NCBI GenBank assembly: GCA_964601765.1
Contig: CAZROR010000041.1
Span: 1-15,383, forward strand
From: SZUA-181 sp964601765
GTDB lineage: Bacteria; Pseudomonadota; Zetaproteobacteria; Mariprofundales; Mariprofundaceae
Direction of reading: 5' to 3'
Length of the DNA: 15,383 nucleotides
Shown: piece by piece, positions 1-8,507 of the stretch
Position numbering within the stretch: position 1 is the first letter of the stretch
Layout of the letters: the number at the start of each line of letters is the position of its first letter
Notes under the pieces: model-generated
The model's database searches: none
The model's input: the letters and a program-made list of their open reading frames with translations, nothing else
What the model was told of the DNA's origin: nothing
Program-made: the position numbers and the translations under genes

Positions 1-708
1 ATCCACCCGCCAGGTGCGGTCTTTCCATCGTGGCCTGCCCAGCATGGCGAGCAGGGTGCGCAGCCTTTGGTTAGCTGTTGCATCAGCCGGCAGGAGCCAG
101 CGCTGGCCGTGGCTGAAATACAGTGCCCATGTGCCCGGGGCCAGGAACATGCACTCACTGAGCGTGGCATAACGTCGGGCATCCATACGCCGCAATTGCC
201 CGAGCAGCTGGCTGGCAGGGGCCAGCCTTTGCGGCCCGGCACGTAAAATGGGCAGGTCCCAGAGCATATGTTTTCTCTGCGAGATGAAGACTGCCCCGTG
301 TTCATCAACCAGTTTCAGCGTTTCGCCCTGTTGCCAGATGGCGATGGGATGGCGCGCAACGCCGGTGATATGAAGCCAGTCCGGCAGGCGGCGGGTGATC
401 TGTACATCGGCAAGATCAGGCAGCGTGGCGAGCAGCCTGCGGCGCAGCTGTGCGGGCCGCGCGTGCAGGAAGTCAAGCGGCTGCATGGCCGCAAGCTCTT
501 CGTTGATGGCCTTGCGCAGGAATGGATCCACACCCTCGATCTGCCACTCGCGAACACTCAATGCGTAATTTGCCAGCCCTCCGGCCAGCACCATGCCCCC
601 GAGGCCGAGCAGGGTCGTGCCGATGCGATGCATGTGGCTGCGCCATGTCGGTACAGGATGCAGGCGGTGGCTTTTTCCGATTGTCTTGCAGCGGTTTTTG
701 TTGCTCAC
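1..708 (-). CDS. ftsQ: Cell division protein FtsQ, partial (3' end beyond the left edge)
   Basis: FtsQ is a bitopic inner-membrane divisome protein that links early and late division proteins through FtsB and FtsL. The frame stays open from a GTG at 708 to the window edge and gives 236 residues. A basic cytoplasmic tail (about 1-27) is followed by one membrane segment (about 28-52), a POTRA-like domain (about 56-125, with the V-x-I-x-R-R-L-P-D-W-L and R-H-P-I-A-x-W signatures), a 'LVDEHGAVF' strand typical of FtsQ, and the start of the beta domain ending in W-R-V-D at the edge. The GTG overlaps the ddl stop as GTGA and has a strong GGAGG 6 nt upstream; the next in-frame Met is residue 26, too close to the membrane segment. 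The C-terminal FtsB-binding part is missing here. Identification rests on domain order, these motifs and position after ddl. Confidence 0.93.
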   Translation of the reverse strand, partial: MSNKNRCKTIGKSHRLHPVPTWRSHMHRIGTTLLGLGGMVLAGGLANYALSVREWQIEGVDPFLRKAINEELAAMQPLDFLHARPAQLRRRLLATLPDLADVQITRRLPDWLHITGVARHPIAIWQQGETLKLVDEHGAVFISQRKHMLWDLPILRAGPQRLAPASQLLGQLRRMDARRYATLSECMFLAPGTWALYFSHGQRWLLPADATANQRLRTLLAMLGRPRWKDRTWRVD

Positions 709-1601
709 GCCGCCCCTCCGGTGCTGTCCAGCGTTGCCGCTTCAAGAATACGCATGCACAGGTCTGCAAAGCCGATACCGGCCTCGGCCGCCGCCTTGGG
801 AAGCAGGCTGGTTTCCGTCATCCCGGGGATTGTGTTGATCTCGAGGATGACAGGCTCACCGCCATCGGCCAGGATCATGTCCACACGGGGGGCACCACGG
901 CAGCCTGTAAGGCGCACGGCCTCTTCGGCCCGCTGCATGCACAACTTCAGGCTTTCGGCCGGGATGCGCGCCGGACAGAAATACTGTGTGGCGCCGGTTG
1001 TGTATTTCGCTTCGAAATCGTAGGTGCCCGAGCGGGGTGCAACCTCCACGGGGGGCAGGGCGCGCCCGTTCAGCACAGACACCGCAACCTCCGGACCCTG
1101 CACCGGCATTTCAGCCATCCAGGTGGCAGGATGCCGGATATTCAGACGTTGCCAGTCTGTGGCGTTTTGCAGTATGTGCAGGCCGATGCTGGAGCCTTCA
1201 GCCACCGGTTTGAGCACGACGGGATAGCGGATCGGCCCGTCTTCCCCGATGGCGATGTCCGTGGGTGTTTTCAGCCCTGCCTGGTTCAACACGGCCTTGC
1301 ACAGGGGCTTGTGCATACACAGGGCGGATGCGGTTACGCCGGAACCGGTATATGGAATGCGCATGATTTCGAGCAGGCCCTGGATGCAGCCGTCCTCGCC
1401 AAGCGTGCCGTGCAGGGTAATGACAGCCGTGTCGATGCCGGCACCCTGAATGGTCTGTGGCCAGTTGGTACGGAGATCCAGTGCGCTTGCATGTACCCCT
1501 GCCGACTGCAGTGCCTCCAGCATCGCCTTGCCGGAGCGCAGGGATATGTCGCGCTCGCTGGAGCAACCGCCCATCAATACGCCCACATGTGCCCGCTTCA
1601 T
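705..1601 (-). CDS. ddl: D-alanine--D-alanine ligase
   Basis: Cytoplasmic ATP-grasp enzyme that joins two D-alanines; the dipeptide is the substrate MurF adds to the peptidoglycan precursor. The 298-residue product, close to E. coli DdlB (306), shows the N-terminal GG-x-SSERD-x-SL-x-SG signature (11-24), LHG-x-x-GEDG (63-71), a lysine/serine-loop region with K131 and EGSSIGL (135-141), the Y-D-F-E-A-K-Y strand (194-200), and the C-terminal catalytic/metal segment with R239, D241, E254 and N256 followed by T-I-P-G-M-T-E-T-S-L-L-P. The usual M-D-K after 'TGSGV' reads M-H-K (96-98). The ATG at 1601 overlaps the murB stop as ATGA and has GGAG 7 nt upstream. Placement between murB and ftsQ is the classical ddlB position. 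Confidence 0.97.
   Translation of the reverse strand: MKRAHVGVLMGGCSSERDISLRSGKAMLEALQSAGVHASALDLRTNWPQTIQGAGIDTAVITLHGTLGEDGCIQGLLEIMRIPYTGSGVTASALCMHKPLCKAVLNQAGLKTPTDIAIGEDGPIRYPVVLKPVAEGSSIGLHILQNATDWQRLNIRHPATWMAEMPVQGPEVAVSVLNGRALPPVEVAPRSGTYDFEAKYTTGATQYFCPARIPAESLKLCMQRAEEAVRLTGCRGAPRVDMILADGGEPVILEINTIPGMTETSLLPKAAAEAGIGFADLCMRILEAATLDSTGGAA
715..719 (-). promoter_or_regulatory. Ribosome binding site deciding the GTG start of ftsQ
   Basis: GGAGG on the minus strand lies 6 nt before the GTG at 708-706, inside the last codons of ddl. It supports the unusual GTG start, which also forms a GTGA overlap with the ddl stop. Confidence 0.75.
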
Positions 1602-2494
1602 GCCGTTTCTCCGACAATCCGGACTTCCGGTTCCAGCTGGATGCCGAATTTGTTCTCTACCTCGGCCTGGGCGCGCCGGATCAGGCTCAGGACATCTGCG
1701 CTCGTGGCACCGCCTTCGTTGACGATGAAGTTTGCGTGGACATCAGAAATTCGGGCATGGCCAATCCTGTAGCCCTTAAGTCCCGCATCTTCGATGAGGC
1801 GGGCAGCGTGTGCCTGTGGCGGATTTTTGAAGACCGACCCACAATTGGGTGCGGACAGCGGCTGGCTCTGGCTGCGTTGCCGGCGCATCTTGTCCATGCG
1901 CGCCCGGATGGCCTCCGGTGCATCGGGACGCAGTGCAAAGCATGCACCCAGCACCAGGCTGCCAGCCGGCAACCTGGTATGGCGATAGCCCATCTCAAGT
2001 ACCGCTGCCTTCAGTTGTTCGCAGCGGCCGTCCCGATGAACGACATCGATGCTGCTCAGGGTATCCGAAACCTGCTGGCCGAAAGCCCCGGCATTCATGG
2101 CTATACCGCCGCCGACATCCCCCGGCACGGTAGCCATGAACTCCAGCCCTGAGAGCCCGTGCTCGGCACTGTATCTGGCCAGGCGGCTCATGCGGGTACC
2201 CGCTCCGGCCCGAACCTGGTTGTCGCGTGCTTCCAGCGACCTGATCTCACTGAGATCGATAACGATGCCGTCGAAGCCACTGTCACCAACCAGCAGGTTA
2301 CTGCCACGGCCAAGCGGAAGCACGGGCATATCGGCCGGCAGCATGCGGATGGCATCAACCAGCGCCAGCCGGCTCGCCGGACGGAAGAACCACCTGGCCG
2401 CTCCGCCTACGCCAAGGGTAGTGTGGCGTGCCATCGGCTCGTCGGCGCGCAGCTCACCGAGCGTCTTCAGGATAGATTCCCAGGCCAGGTTCAT
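1598..2494 (-). CDS. murB: UDP-N-acetylenolpyruvoylglucosamine reductase (type II MurB)
   Basis: FAD- and NADPH-dependent reductase that converts UDP-GlcNAc-enolpyruvate to UDP-MurNAc, the substrate of MurC. The 298-residue product has the FAD-binding segment L-G-R-G-S-N-L-L-V (61-69), the V-P-G-D-V-G-G-G-I-A-M-N-A-G motif (123-136), the catalytic serine motif N-C-G-S-V-F-K-N-P (S220) and the terminal E-P-E-V-R-I-V-G (288-295) whose first or second Glu is the expected general acid. Length and lack of the extra C-terminal segment fit type II enzymes rather than the longer E. coli type I. The frame extends upstream to 2629, but the ATG at 2494 overlaps the murC stop as ATGA and the family homology begins there, so I chose it. 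The SD is weak (GGTGA, about 7 nt upstream), suggesting coupling to murC translation. Confidence 0.96.
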   Translation of the reverse strand: MNLAWESILKTLGELRADEPMARHTTLGVGGAARWFFRPASRLALVDAIRMLPADMPVLPLGRGSNLLVGDSGFDGIVIDLSEIRSLEARDNQVRAGAGTRMSRLARYSAEHGLSGLEFMATVPGDVGGGIAMNAGAFGQQVSDTLSSIDVVHRDGRCEQLKAAVLEMGYRHTRLPAGSLVLGACFALRPDAPEAIRARMDKMRRQRSQSQPLSAPNCGSVFKNPPQAHAARLIEDAGLKGYRIGHARISDVHANFIVNEGGATSADVLSLIRRAQAEVENKFGIQLEPEVRIVGETA

Positions 2495-3873
2495 GCGGCA
2501 TTCACCGTTTTGTCGCCACGCATATCTGCAGCCAGTCCGCCGATGGAGCCCGCACCCATGAGCAACACGACCTTTCCTTCGGCAAGCGCCTTCTCGGCCA
2601 GCATGCGCGCATGTGCCAGGTCGTCGCACAGCGTGGCATTGCGATGTCCCCGGGCTCGCATGCCCTCGATCATCCGATCGGCGCTTACATCTGCAATTGG
2701 TGTCTCCCCGGCAGCAAAGATGGGCAGTAGTACCACCTCATGCGAGGCATCGAAGGCGCTGAAAAATGCCTGCATCAGGTCGCGGCTGCGCGTATAACGG
2801 TGTGGCTGGAAAATTGTCAGCAGCGCCTTGTCCGGCCAGCATGCGCGTGCCGCATCCAGGGTGGCACGGATTTCGCAAGGGTGATGGGCGTAATCGTCCA
2901 CGAGAATACCGTTACCAATGGCGACATGCTGGAAACGGCGTTGGATGCCCGAGAAAGAGGCAAGGCCTTCACGAATGACATCGATAGAGACACCAAGGTC
3001 GATCAGTACCGCAATGGCGGCGAGCGCATTCTCGGCGTTGTGTCGGCCGGGCAATGCAAGCCGGAATTCTCCAAGCTTGCCTTTGTCGCGGGCGCCCACC
3101 CTTAGACGCTGGCCGAGGTTGTCCGTTGTGGTCTCGAGCAGGTGGATGTCCGCCTGCGGGCTTGAGCCGTAGGTGGTCACGGGCTTGTGCAGGCCTTGGC
3201 GCAGTGCTGCCACATGCGGATGCTCGTGGTGCAGCACGGCCCGGCCGTAAAATGGCACCCGTTCGACAAAATGGCGGAAGGCTGCACATAGATGGTCAAA
3301 GTCGCCATAGTGGTCGAGATGTTCGGGATCAATGTTGCTGACCACGGCGATCATCGGCGTCAGCTGTAGAAATGAGCCGTCACTTTCATCTGCTTCGGCG
3401 ACAAGATACGGGCTTTCTCCAAGGCGTGCGTTGTCGCCGGTTGCCACCAGCCGCCCACCAATCACATAGGTAGGGTCAAGCCCGGCTATCTGCATCAGGT
3501 GTGCGATCATGGAGGTGATGGTGGTTTTCCCATGGCTTCCGGCTACAGCGATGCCATGCTTCATGCGCATCAGTTCGGCCAGCATTTCCGCCCGCGGGAT
3601 AACAGGTATGCCTCGCTCCCGTGCCGTTTTCAGCTCGATATTATCGGCATCGATGGCCGAGGAGGCGACGACGACCTGGGCATCACCAACGTGTTCCGCC
3701 CGGTGACCTGTGAATACCCTGATGCCCATGGTACGCAGCCGGCGCACATTGGCATTGTCAGCCGCATCGGAGCCCTGCACCGTAAAGCCCTGATTATGCA
3801 GAAGTTCGGCGATACCACTCATACCGATGCCGCCAATTCCGGTGAAGTGGATGCGTTGTACACGCGCCTTCAT
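2491..3873 (-). CDS. murC: UDP-N-acetylmuramate--L-alanine ligase
   Basis: Cytoplasmic Mur ligase that adds L-alanine to UDP-MurNAc in an ATP-dependent step. The 460-residue product is full length and carries every family hallmark: the N-terminal nucleotide-sugar loop G-I-G-G-I-G-M-S-G-I-A-E (12-23), the ATP P-loop A-G-S-H-G-K-T-T (111-118), ADESD (161-165), N-I-D-P-E-H-L-D-H-Y (180-189), P-G-x-H-N-A-E-N (275-282), RRFQ (312-315), DDYAHHP (326-332) and FQPHRYTR (355-362). The start overlaps the murG stop as ATGA and has a strong GGAGGG 6 nt upstream (3880-3885). No unusual substitutions were seen. Confidence 0.98.
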   Translation of the reverse strand: MKARVQRIHFTGIGGIGMSGIAELLHNQGFTVQGSDAADNANVRRLRTMGIRVFTGHRAEHVGDAQVVVASSAIDADNIELKTARERGIPVIPRAEMLAELMRMKHGIAVAGSHGKTTITSMIAHLMQIAGLDPTYVIGGRLVATGDNARLGESPYLVAEADESDGSFLQLTPMIAVVSNIDPEHLDHYGDFDHLCAAFRHFVERVPFYGRAVLHHEHPHVAALRQGLHKPVTTYGSSPQADIHLLETTTDNLGQRLRVGARDKGKLGEFRLALPGRHNAENALAAIAVLIDLGVSIDVIREGLASFSGIQRRFQHVAIGNGILVDDYAHHPCEIRATLDAARACWPDKALLTIFQPHRYTRSRDLMQAFFSAFDASHEVVLLPIFAAGETPIADVSADRMIEGMRARGHRNATLCDDLAHARMLAEKALAEGKVVLLMGAGSIGGLAADMRGDKTVNAA

Positions 3874-4967
3874 GTTGCGCCCTCCAGCAAGCCAGCAAGG
3901 ACATCGAGCTGCTGCTGTTCAGCATTTGCGGGCAGGGCACGCCGCGCAGCCTGGCTCATGGCCTCAAGACGGGCACGGTCGAACATCGATGTCTCGATCC
4001 GGCTGGCCAGGGCGGATGCGCTGAGGCGCTGCTCGTCAAGGATTTCCGCCGCATTGCAGCCGGCCAGGGCGGCAGCATTGTGGTATTGGTGGTTGTCAGC
4101 TGCACGGGGTAGGGGGATGAACAGGGCAGGGAGTCCGACGACCGCGGCCTCCGTGACGGTCATGGCGCCGGCGCGTGCGATCAACAAGTCTCCACTGGTA
4201 TACAAATCAGACATATTGCGGCAGAAGTCGATGACCTCAGCCTCCATGCCGGCCTGTTGGTATGCCATTCGGACAGCCTGGACTCGATCTGTGCCTTCCC
4301 CTGCCACATGGGTGACGGCAAATGCCCGGCCCTTCTGCTTCAGCAGGCGGCAGGCTTCCGGCACAACCCGGTTTAGTACCGCCGCTCCCTGGGAACCTCC
4401 GAGGACGAGCAGTCGTGGCGGGTTGTGCGGCTGCCATCGGGCGGTGGCGATGGCCGGACTGACGATATTGCCCGTCACGCTGCACTTGTCGGCGGGCAGG
4501 TGGGCAGATGCCTCTGAAAAACCCAGCATGATGCGGTTACACCAGGCCGCCAGCCTGCGATTGACCATGCCGGGAATGGCATTTTGCTCATACAAGACGA
4601 CAGGGATACGTCCCATGACCGCTGCGACGACACCCGCCACGCTCGCATAGCCACCAACGCCGACGACGACGTGCGGTCGTCTGGCCTGCCAGTGGCGGCG
4701 AATACGCCATATGGCACGTGGCAGCTCCCAGGCCAGTACGCGCAGTTTCTGTATCAGGCCTGCTCCCTGGAAGCTGTGCATGGTGATGAGAAACACACTT
4801 TCGCCGCGTTCTGGCAGTAGCCTGGCCTCCAGGCCGCGCTCGGCACCGACGAACTCCACATCCAGTTTTGTCCAGCGCTGCCGTACGGCATCGGCCAGGG
4901 CCAGTGCCGGCATCACGTGTCCGCCGGTGCCACCACCGGCAATGCAGAGCAGGGTGCGCGTGCTCAT
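3870..4967 (-). CDS. murG: Lipid II synthase: undecaprenyl-PP-MurNAc-pentapeptide GlcNAc transferase
   Basis: Peripheral inner-membrane GT-B glycosyltransferase that transfers GlcNAc from UDP-GlcNAc to lipid I, giving lipid II. The 365-residue protein shows the first glycine loop G-G-T-G-G-H-V-M-P (12-20), the second loop G-V-G-G-Y-A-S (103-109), E-Q-N-A-I-P-G (127-133), the third loop G-G-S-Q-G-A (190-195), the UDP-GlcNAc segment R-A-G-A-M-T-V-T-E (265-273) and P-L-P-R-A-A-D-N-H-Q (285-294). The frame is open upstream to 5222, giving an 85-residue extension of no MurG character that lies antiparallel to nothing known and overlaps ftsW. The ATG at 4967 starts exactly before the glycine loop, overlaps the ftsW stop as ATGA, and has GAGG about 9 nt upstream. 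Confidence 0.97.
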   Translation of the reverse strand: MSTRTLLCIAGGGTGGHVMPALALADAVRQRWTKLDVEFVGAERGLEARLLPERGESVFLITMHSFQGAGLIQKLRVLAWELPRAIWRIRRHWQARRPHVVVGVGGYASVAGVVAAVMGRIPVVLYEQNAIPGMVNRRLAAWCNRIMLGFSEASAHLPADKCSVTGNIVSPAIATARWQPHNPPRLLVLGGSQGAAVLNRVVPEACRLLKQKGRAFAVTHVAGEGTDRVQAVRMAYQQAGMEAEVIDFCRNMSDLYTSGDLLIARAGAMTVTEAAVVGLPALFIPLPRAADNHQYHNAAALAGCNAAEILDEQRLSASALASRIETSMFDRARLEAMSQAARRALPANAEQQQLDVLAGLLEGAT

Positions 4968-6085
4968 GTCCGCATGCCTCGCCGGCTGTTTCGCGGCTGG
5001 TGCCGCTGAACAGAAAACACGAGTCCCAGCAATGCGCAGTTGCCGAGCAGGGCGCTGCCGCCGTAGGACATCAGCGGCATCGGCATGCCCTTGGTGGGCA
5101 GGATGCCCATGGCTGCGCCCATGTTGATGAGGAAGGTGGCACCCAGCAGCAGCATGCATCCGCTGGCCAGCAGGCGTGGAAAGGCATCCCGTGTGCGTGC
5201 AGCCAGCAGGAAGCCACGCCACAACAGCACAGAGAATGTTGCAATCAGGGCAAGCGTGCCGATCAGGCCGAGTTCCTCAGCCAGTACGGCGGCAATGAAG
5301 TCCGTGAACGGCTCGGGCAGGTAGAAGAGCTTTTGCACCCCTTGCCCCAGGCCTGCGCCCTGCACACCGCCGGCACCGAAGGCGAGCATGGACTGAACGA
5401 GTTGATATCCACTGCCGAGCGGATCAGCCCAGGGATCAACAAAGCTCAGCAGCCGCCGCAGGCGGTACGGCTCGGCAATCAGGAGCAGGGCACCAAGTGG
5501 AAGCATGCCGCCGACGAGAGTTACCAGCTGCTTCAGCGGTACGCCGCCGATGAACCACATGCCCAGGCAAACCATGGCCAGCAAAGCGCTGTTGCCAAAG
5601 TCAGGCTGCAGCAGCAACAGGCCGATGGTGGTGCCGAGCACGACGAGCATGGGGGCAAGGCCGGTTGAGAATCGGGCAAGCCTGTCGGGGTAGGAGGCCA
5701 TGTAATGCGCCATGTAGAGCACGAGCAGGGGCTTGAATAGCTCGATCGGCTGCAACGTAAGTCCAAACAGGGAGAACCAGCGCCGTGCCCCGTTCATCTC
5801 AGTGCCGATGGCGGGAATCAGTACGAGTACCAGCATGGCCAGGCCAGCGGCCAGCAGGGGCATCGTGCCAGCCTGCCACCAGGTGGTGTCGATGCGGGAC
5901 ATCCGCCACATGAGGGTGAGCCCGATCGGAATGTAGACAAGCCAGTGGCTGATGATGCGCAGGGGGTCGTGATAGCGCACCTCGGCAATCCCGAGACTGG
6001 CGCTGGCGACCATGATGACGCTCGTGGCAAGCAGCACCAGCACGCAGCCGAACATGAGGGGGTCGAACGGTGCCAGGCGCTTCAT
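4964..6085 (-). CDS. ftsW: SEDS peptidoglycan glycosyltransferase FtsW
   Basis: Polytopic inner-membrane SEDS polymerase that polymerises lipid II at the septum together with FtsI. The 373-residue product is made of about ten hydrophobic helices. Visible SEDS signatures are N-G-A-R-R-W (98-103), Q-P-I-E-L-F-K-P (112-119), L-L-Q-P-D-F-G (158-164), the large periplasmic loop with Y-L-P-E-P-F-T-D-F-I (255-264, D262 being the expected catalytic acid), and the C-terminal L-P-T-K-G-M-P-M-P-L-M-S-Y-G-G-S (329-344). The usual P-E-A-H-T-D and Q-P-S-E-L read P-E-P-F-T-D and Q-P-I-E-L. FtsW rather than RodA is inferred from location between murD and murG. An in-frame ATG lies 18 nt earlier (6103), but the one at 6085 forms ATGA with the murD stop and has GGAG 8 nt upstream. 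Confidence 0.96.
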   Translation of the reverse strand: MKRLAPFDPLMFGCVLVLLATSVIMVASASLGIAEVRYHDPLRIISHWLVYIPIGLTLMWRMSRIDTTWWQAGTMPLLAAGLAMLVLVLIPAIGTEMNGARRWFSLFGLTLQPIELFKPLLVLYMAHYMASYPDRLARFSTGLAPMLVVLGTTIGLLLLQPDFGNSALLAMVCLGMWFIGGVPLKQLVTLVGGMLPLGALLLIAEPYRLRRLLSFVDPWADPLGSGYQLVQSMLAFGAGGVQGAGLGQGVQKLFYLPEPFTDFIAAVLAEELGLIGTLALIATFSVLLWRGFLLAARTRDAFPRLLASGCMLLLGATFLINMGAAMGILPTKGMPMPLMSYGGSALLGNCALLGLVFSVQRHQPRNSRRGMRT

Positions 6086-7440
6086 GCGGCTGGCTCCAGG
6101 CATGCGATGGCATCGGAGAAACAGCGACCGCGTTCGGCATAGTCGCTGAACTGATCCTGGCTCGCGGCAGCAGGCGAAAGCAATACGGGCAGGGCATCCG
6201 GATAGGCTGCTGCCAGAGAGACGGCGCGATGCATTTCGCCGGCAATGTCGAACGGGACACGAGCTGTCGCAAGCATATCCGCAAACGCGGTGGTATCACG
6301 GCCGATGATGAATCCACGTGCAACGTGCCGCTTTGCAATACGGGTCAGCGGCGCAAGGTCCAGCCCTTTTCGCAGCCCGCCGCAGATCCACAACACACGG
6401 TCAAACGACCCCAATGCGGCCATCGCCGCATTGGGGTTTGTGGCCTTGGAGTCGTCATACCAGGCCTTGCCAGCCGTCCGGCCCAGGTATTGCATCCTGT
6501 GTGGCAGGCCGCGGAAAGACTCCAGGGCCTCGCAGGTTACGCTTGGCTGGACGCCGAAGTCCGCTGCTGCCTGGGCTGCTACCGCCATATTCAGATGCTG
6601 ATGTGTGCCAAGTGTTCTGAGTTCGGCACAGGGAATTGTGTGCTGTCGGTTACCTTGAGTCCAGAAAAGGACGGTGCCTTCAGTTCCATCACACAGGCCG
6701 GCCGCCATGCTTTGTGTCTCATCGCACATGCCGAAGCGGCGTATGCGAACACCGCGGCCGGCAAGCTCGTCGGCGAGCTCATCCCAGCGCGTATCTGCTG
6801 GCAGCAGGGCCGTATCGCCCTTCCCCTGATGTGCAAACAGGCGCAGTTTGGCCGCTGTGTAACTGGCTGCATTTGCATGCATGTCCGCGTGATCCGGCTG
6901 TACGTTGAGCAAGGCAGCCCAGCGCGGATGAATCCGCCGGCAGCGCTCAAGCTGAAAACTCGACAGCTCCAGCACAACGCGATCAGGCACATATTCCTCG
7001 AGCAAAAGGTCGAGCATGGGCCTGCCGATGTTGCCGGCAGCCTCGATGCCTCCAGGCAGCGTTTCAAGTAGCGTGGCGATCAGTGAAACGGTCGTTGTTT
7101 TGCCATTCGTGCCGGTCACGGCCAGGAGCTCACCGTCAAAGTGGTCGGCAAACAGCTCCAGGTCACCGATAACGGGAATACCGGCCGCCCGGGCCTCTTC
7201 CAGGGCCGGGTGCTGCCATGGCACGCCGGGGCTGACAACAATGCATTCGCTGTCGGCAAGCCGGGCGAAATCAAGACTGCCCGTATGCATGGGAATCGGG
7301 GGAATGTCATCCGGCAGGGTCTGTCTGTGCTCGTCAAAGGCGATGCACGCAACGCCAAACTGGTGCAGGAAGCGGGCCACGGAGCAGCCCGTGCGGCCCA
7401 TGCCGATGATGGCGGCGCTGGTGAAAGGGATGGCTTTCAT
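6082..7440 (-). CDS. murD: UDP-N-acetylmuramoyl-L-alanine--D-glutamate ligase
   Basis: Cytoplasmic Mur ligase adding D-glutamate to UDP-MurNAc-L-Ala. The 452-residue product shows the N-terminal loop I-G-M-G-R-T-G-C-S (12-20), the P-loop V-T-G-T-N-G-K-T-T (108-116), L-E-L-S-S-F-Q-L-E (157-165), N-V-Q-P-D-H-A-D-M-H (179-188) including the carbamylated-lysine neighbourhood (K198), the hinge G-T-H-Q-H-L-N (278-284), Y-D-D-S-K-A-T-N-P (328-336), G-G-L-R-K-G (354-359) and L-S-P-A-A-A-S-Q-D-Q-F (421-431), where the family usually has C-A-S-x-D-Q-F. Start ATG overlaps the mraY stop as ATGA; its SD is weak, so translation probably depends on coupling. The gene sits between mraY and ftsW as in most proteobacterial clusters. 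Confidence 0.98.
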   Translation of the reverse strand: MKAIPFTSAAIIGMGRTGCSVARFLHQFGVACIAFDEHRQTLPDDIPPIPMHTGSLDFARLADSECIVVSPGVPWQHPALEEARAAGIPVIGDLELFADHFDGELLAVTGTNGKTTTVSLIATLLETLPGGIEAAGNIGRPMLDLLLEEYVPDRVVLELSSFQLERCRRIHPRWAALLNVQPDHADMHANAASYTAAKLRLFAHQGKGDTALLPADTRWDELADELAGRGVRIRRFGMCDETQSMAAGLCDGTEGTVLFWTQGNRQHTIPCAELRTLGTHQHLNMAVAAQAAADFGVQPSVTCEALESFRGLPHRMQYLGRTAGKAWYDDSKATNPNAAMAALGSFDRVLWICGGLRKGLDLAPLTRIAKRHVARGFIIGRDTTAFADMLATARVPFDIAGEMHRAVSLAAAYPDALPVLLSPAAASQDQFSDYAERGRCFSDAIACLEPAA

Positions 7441-8507
7441 CGGATCTTCAGGGTGGACAGCGCCACCAGGGACAGCAGCAGTGCGATGATCCAGAAACGC
7501 ACGATAACCTTGGGTTCAGCCCACCCCTTGAGTTCGAAATGATGATGAATCGGTGCCATGCGAAACACACGGCGACCGGTCAGCTTGAAGGATACGACCT
7601 GCACCATGACTGATACGGCCTCAAGCACGAAGATGCCGCCGGCAATGGCCAGCAGCAGCTGCTGGTGAACGCTGCTGGCGACAAAGCCAAGGCTGCCACC
7701 AAGTGCCAGTGCACCAACATCCCCCATGAATACCTGGGCTGGATAGGTGTTGAACCACAGAAAGCCCAGGCAGGCTCCAACCATGGCACCGCAGAATACG
7801 GTCAACTCGCCCGCTCCGGGCACATAAGGGATGAGCAGGTAATCTGAGAACTTTGCGTGGCCGGCCACGTAGACGACGACAGCAAGCGCACCGGCCACCA
7901 TGAATGCCGGACCAATGGCCAGCCCATCCAGCCCATCGGTAAGGTTGACGGCATTTGATGAGCCAACGAGCACAAAGATGACAAAGGGGACATACCACAT
8001 GCCCATGTTCCACTGATAGTTAAAGACGGGGATATCAATGATGGGTGGTGCGAGCTGCACCAGACCAGCTGCAGCAATGCCGCCAAAAAGGGTTTGCAGG
8101 GCAAGTTTCCAGTAGCCGGACAGCCCCTTTGGGTTACCTCGCATGACCTTCAGGTGGTCATCGTACCAGCCAATAGCGCCATAGCTCAGGGTCAGGAAGA
8201 TCGCTAGCCAGATATAGGCGTTGGTCAGGTCCGCCCAGAGCAGCGTGGACAGTGTAAGGGCCAGCAGAATCAGCGCTCCACCCATCGTCGGCGTGCCTGC
8301 CTTGGCAAGGTGCGTGGCCGGGCCATCGCGACGAATGGGCTGCCCTTCTCCCTGATAACGTTTCAGCCAGCGGATGAAGGCCGGGCCCAGAATCCAGGAC
8401 AATACGAGTGCTGTAACCAGTGCATAGACGGTGCGGAAGGTAATGTACTGGAACAGATTCAGGAATGAATACTGGTCGGCAAGCGGGTACAGCAGGTTAT
8501 ACAGCAT
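7437..8507 (-). CDS. mraY: Phospho-MurNAc-pentapeptide transferase (MraY)
   Basis: Integral inner-membrane enzyme that transfers phospho-MurNAc-pentapeptide to undecaprenyl phosphate, forming lipid I. The 356-residue, strongly hydrophobic protein has the DGP-x-x-H stretch (61-66) and G-T-P-T-M-G-G (71-77) of the first cytoplasmic loop, the Asp pair W-Y-D-D-H-L-K (114-120), N-L-T-D-G-L-D-G-L-A (188-197), F-N-T-Y-P-A-Q-V-F-M-G-D-V-G (252-265, D263 the third active-site Asp) and the M-A-P-I-H-H-H-F-E-L-K-G-W loop (317-329). The first residue after M-G-D-V-G is Ala where E. coli has Ser. The start codon lies inside murF, overlapping it by 11 nt; the SD is poor. Length and motifs match E. coli MraY (360) throughout. 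Confidence 0.98.
   Translation of the reverse strand: MLYNLLYPLADQYSFLNLFQYITFRTVYALVTALVLSWILGPAFIRWLKRYQGEGQPIRRDGPATHLAKAGTPTMGGALILLALTLSTLLWADLTNAYIWLAIFLTLSYGAIGWYDDHLKVMRGNPKGLSGYWKLALQTLFGGIAAAGLVQLAPPIIDIPVFNYQWNMGMWYVPFVIFVLVGSSNAVNLTDGLDGLAIGPAFMVAGALAVVVYVAGHAKFSDYLLIPYVPGAGELTVFCGAMVGACLGFLWFNTYPAQVFMGDVGALALGGSLGFVASSVHQQLLLAIAGGIFVLEAVSVMVQVVSFKLTGRRVFRMAPIHHHFELKGWAEPKVIVRFWIIALLLSLVALSTLKIR

Noticed and set aside
522..1772. 416-codon plus-strand open frame across ftsQ, ddl and murB
   Set aside because: Antisense shadow of three well-supported genes with low-complexity composition.
3499..4650. 383-codon plus-strand open frame across murC and murG
   Set aside because: Antisense to two full-length Mur enzymes and without recognisable motifs.
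4968..5222. N-terminal extension of murG
   Set aside because: Overlaps ftsW, lacks MurG features, and the ATGA start at 4967 precedes the family's first glycine loop.
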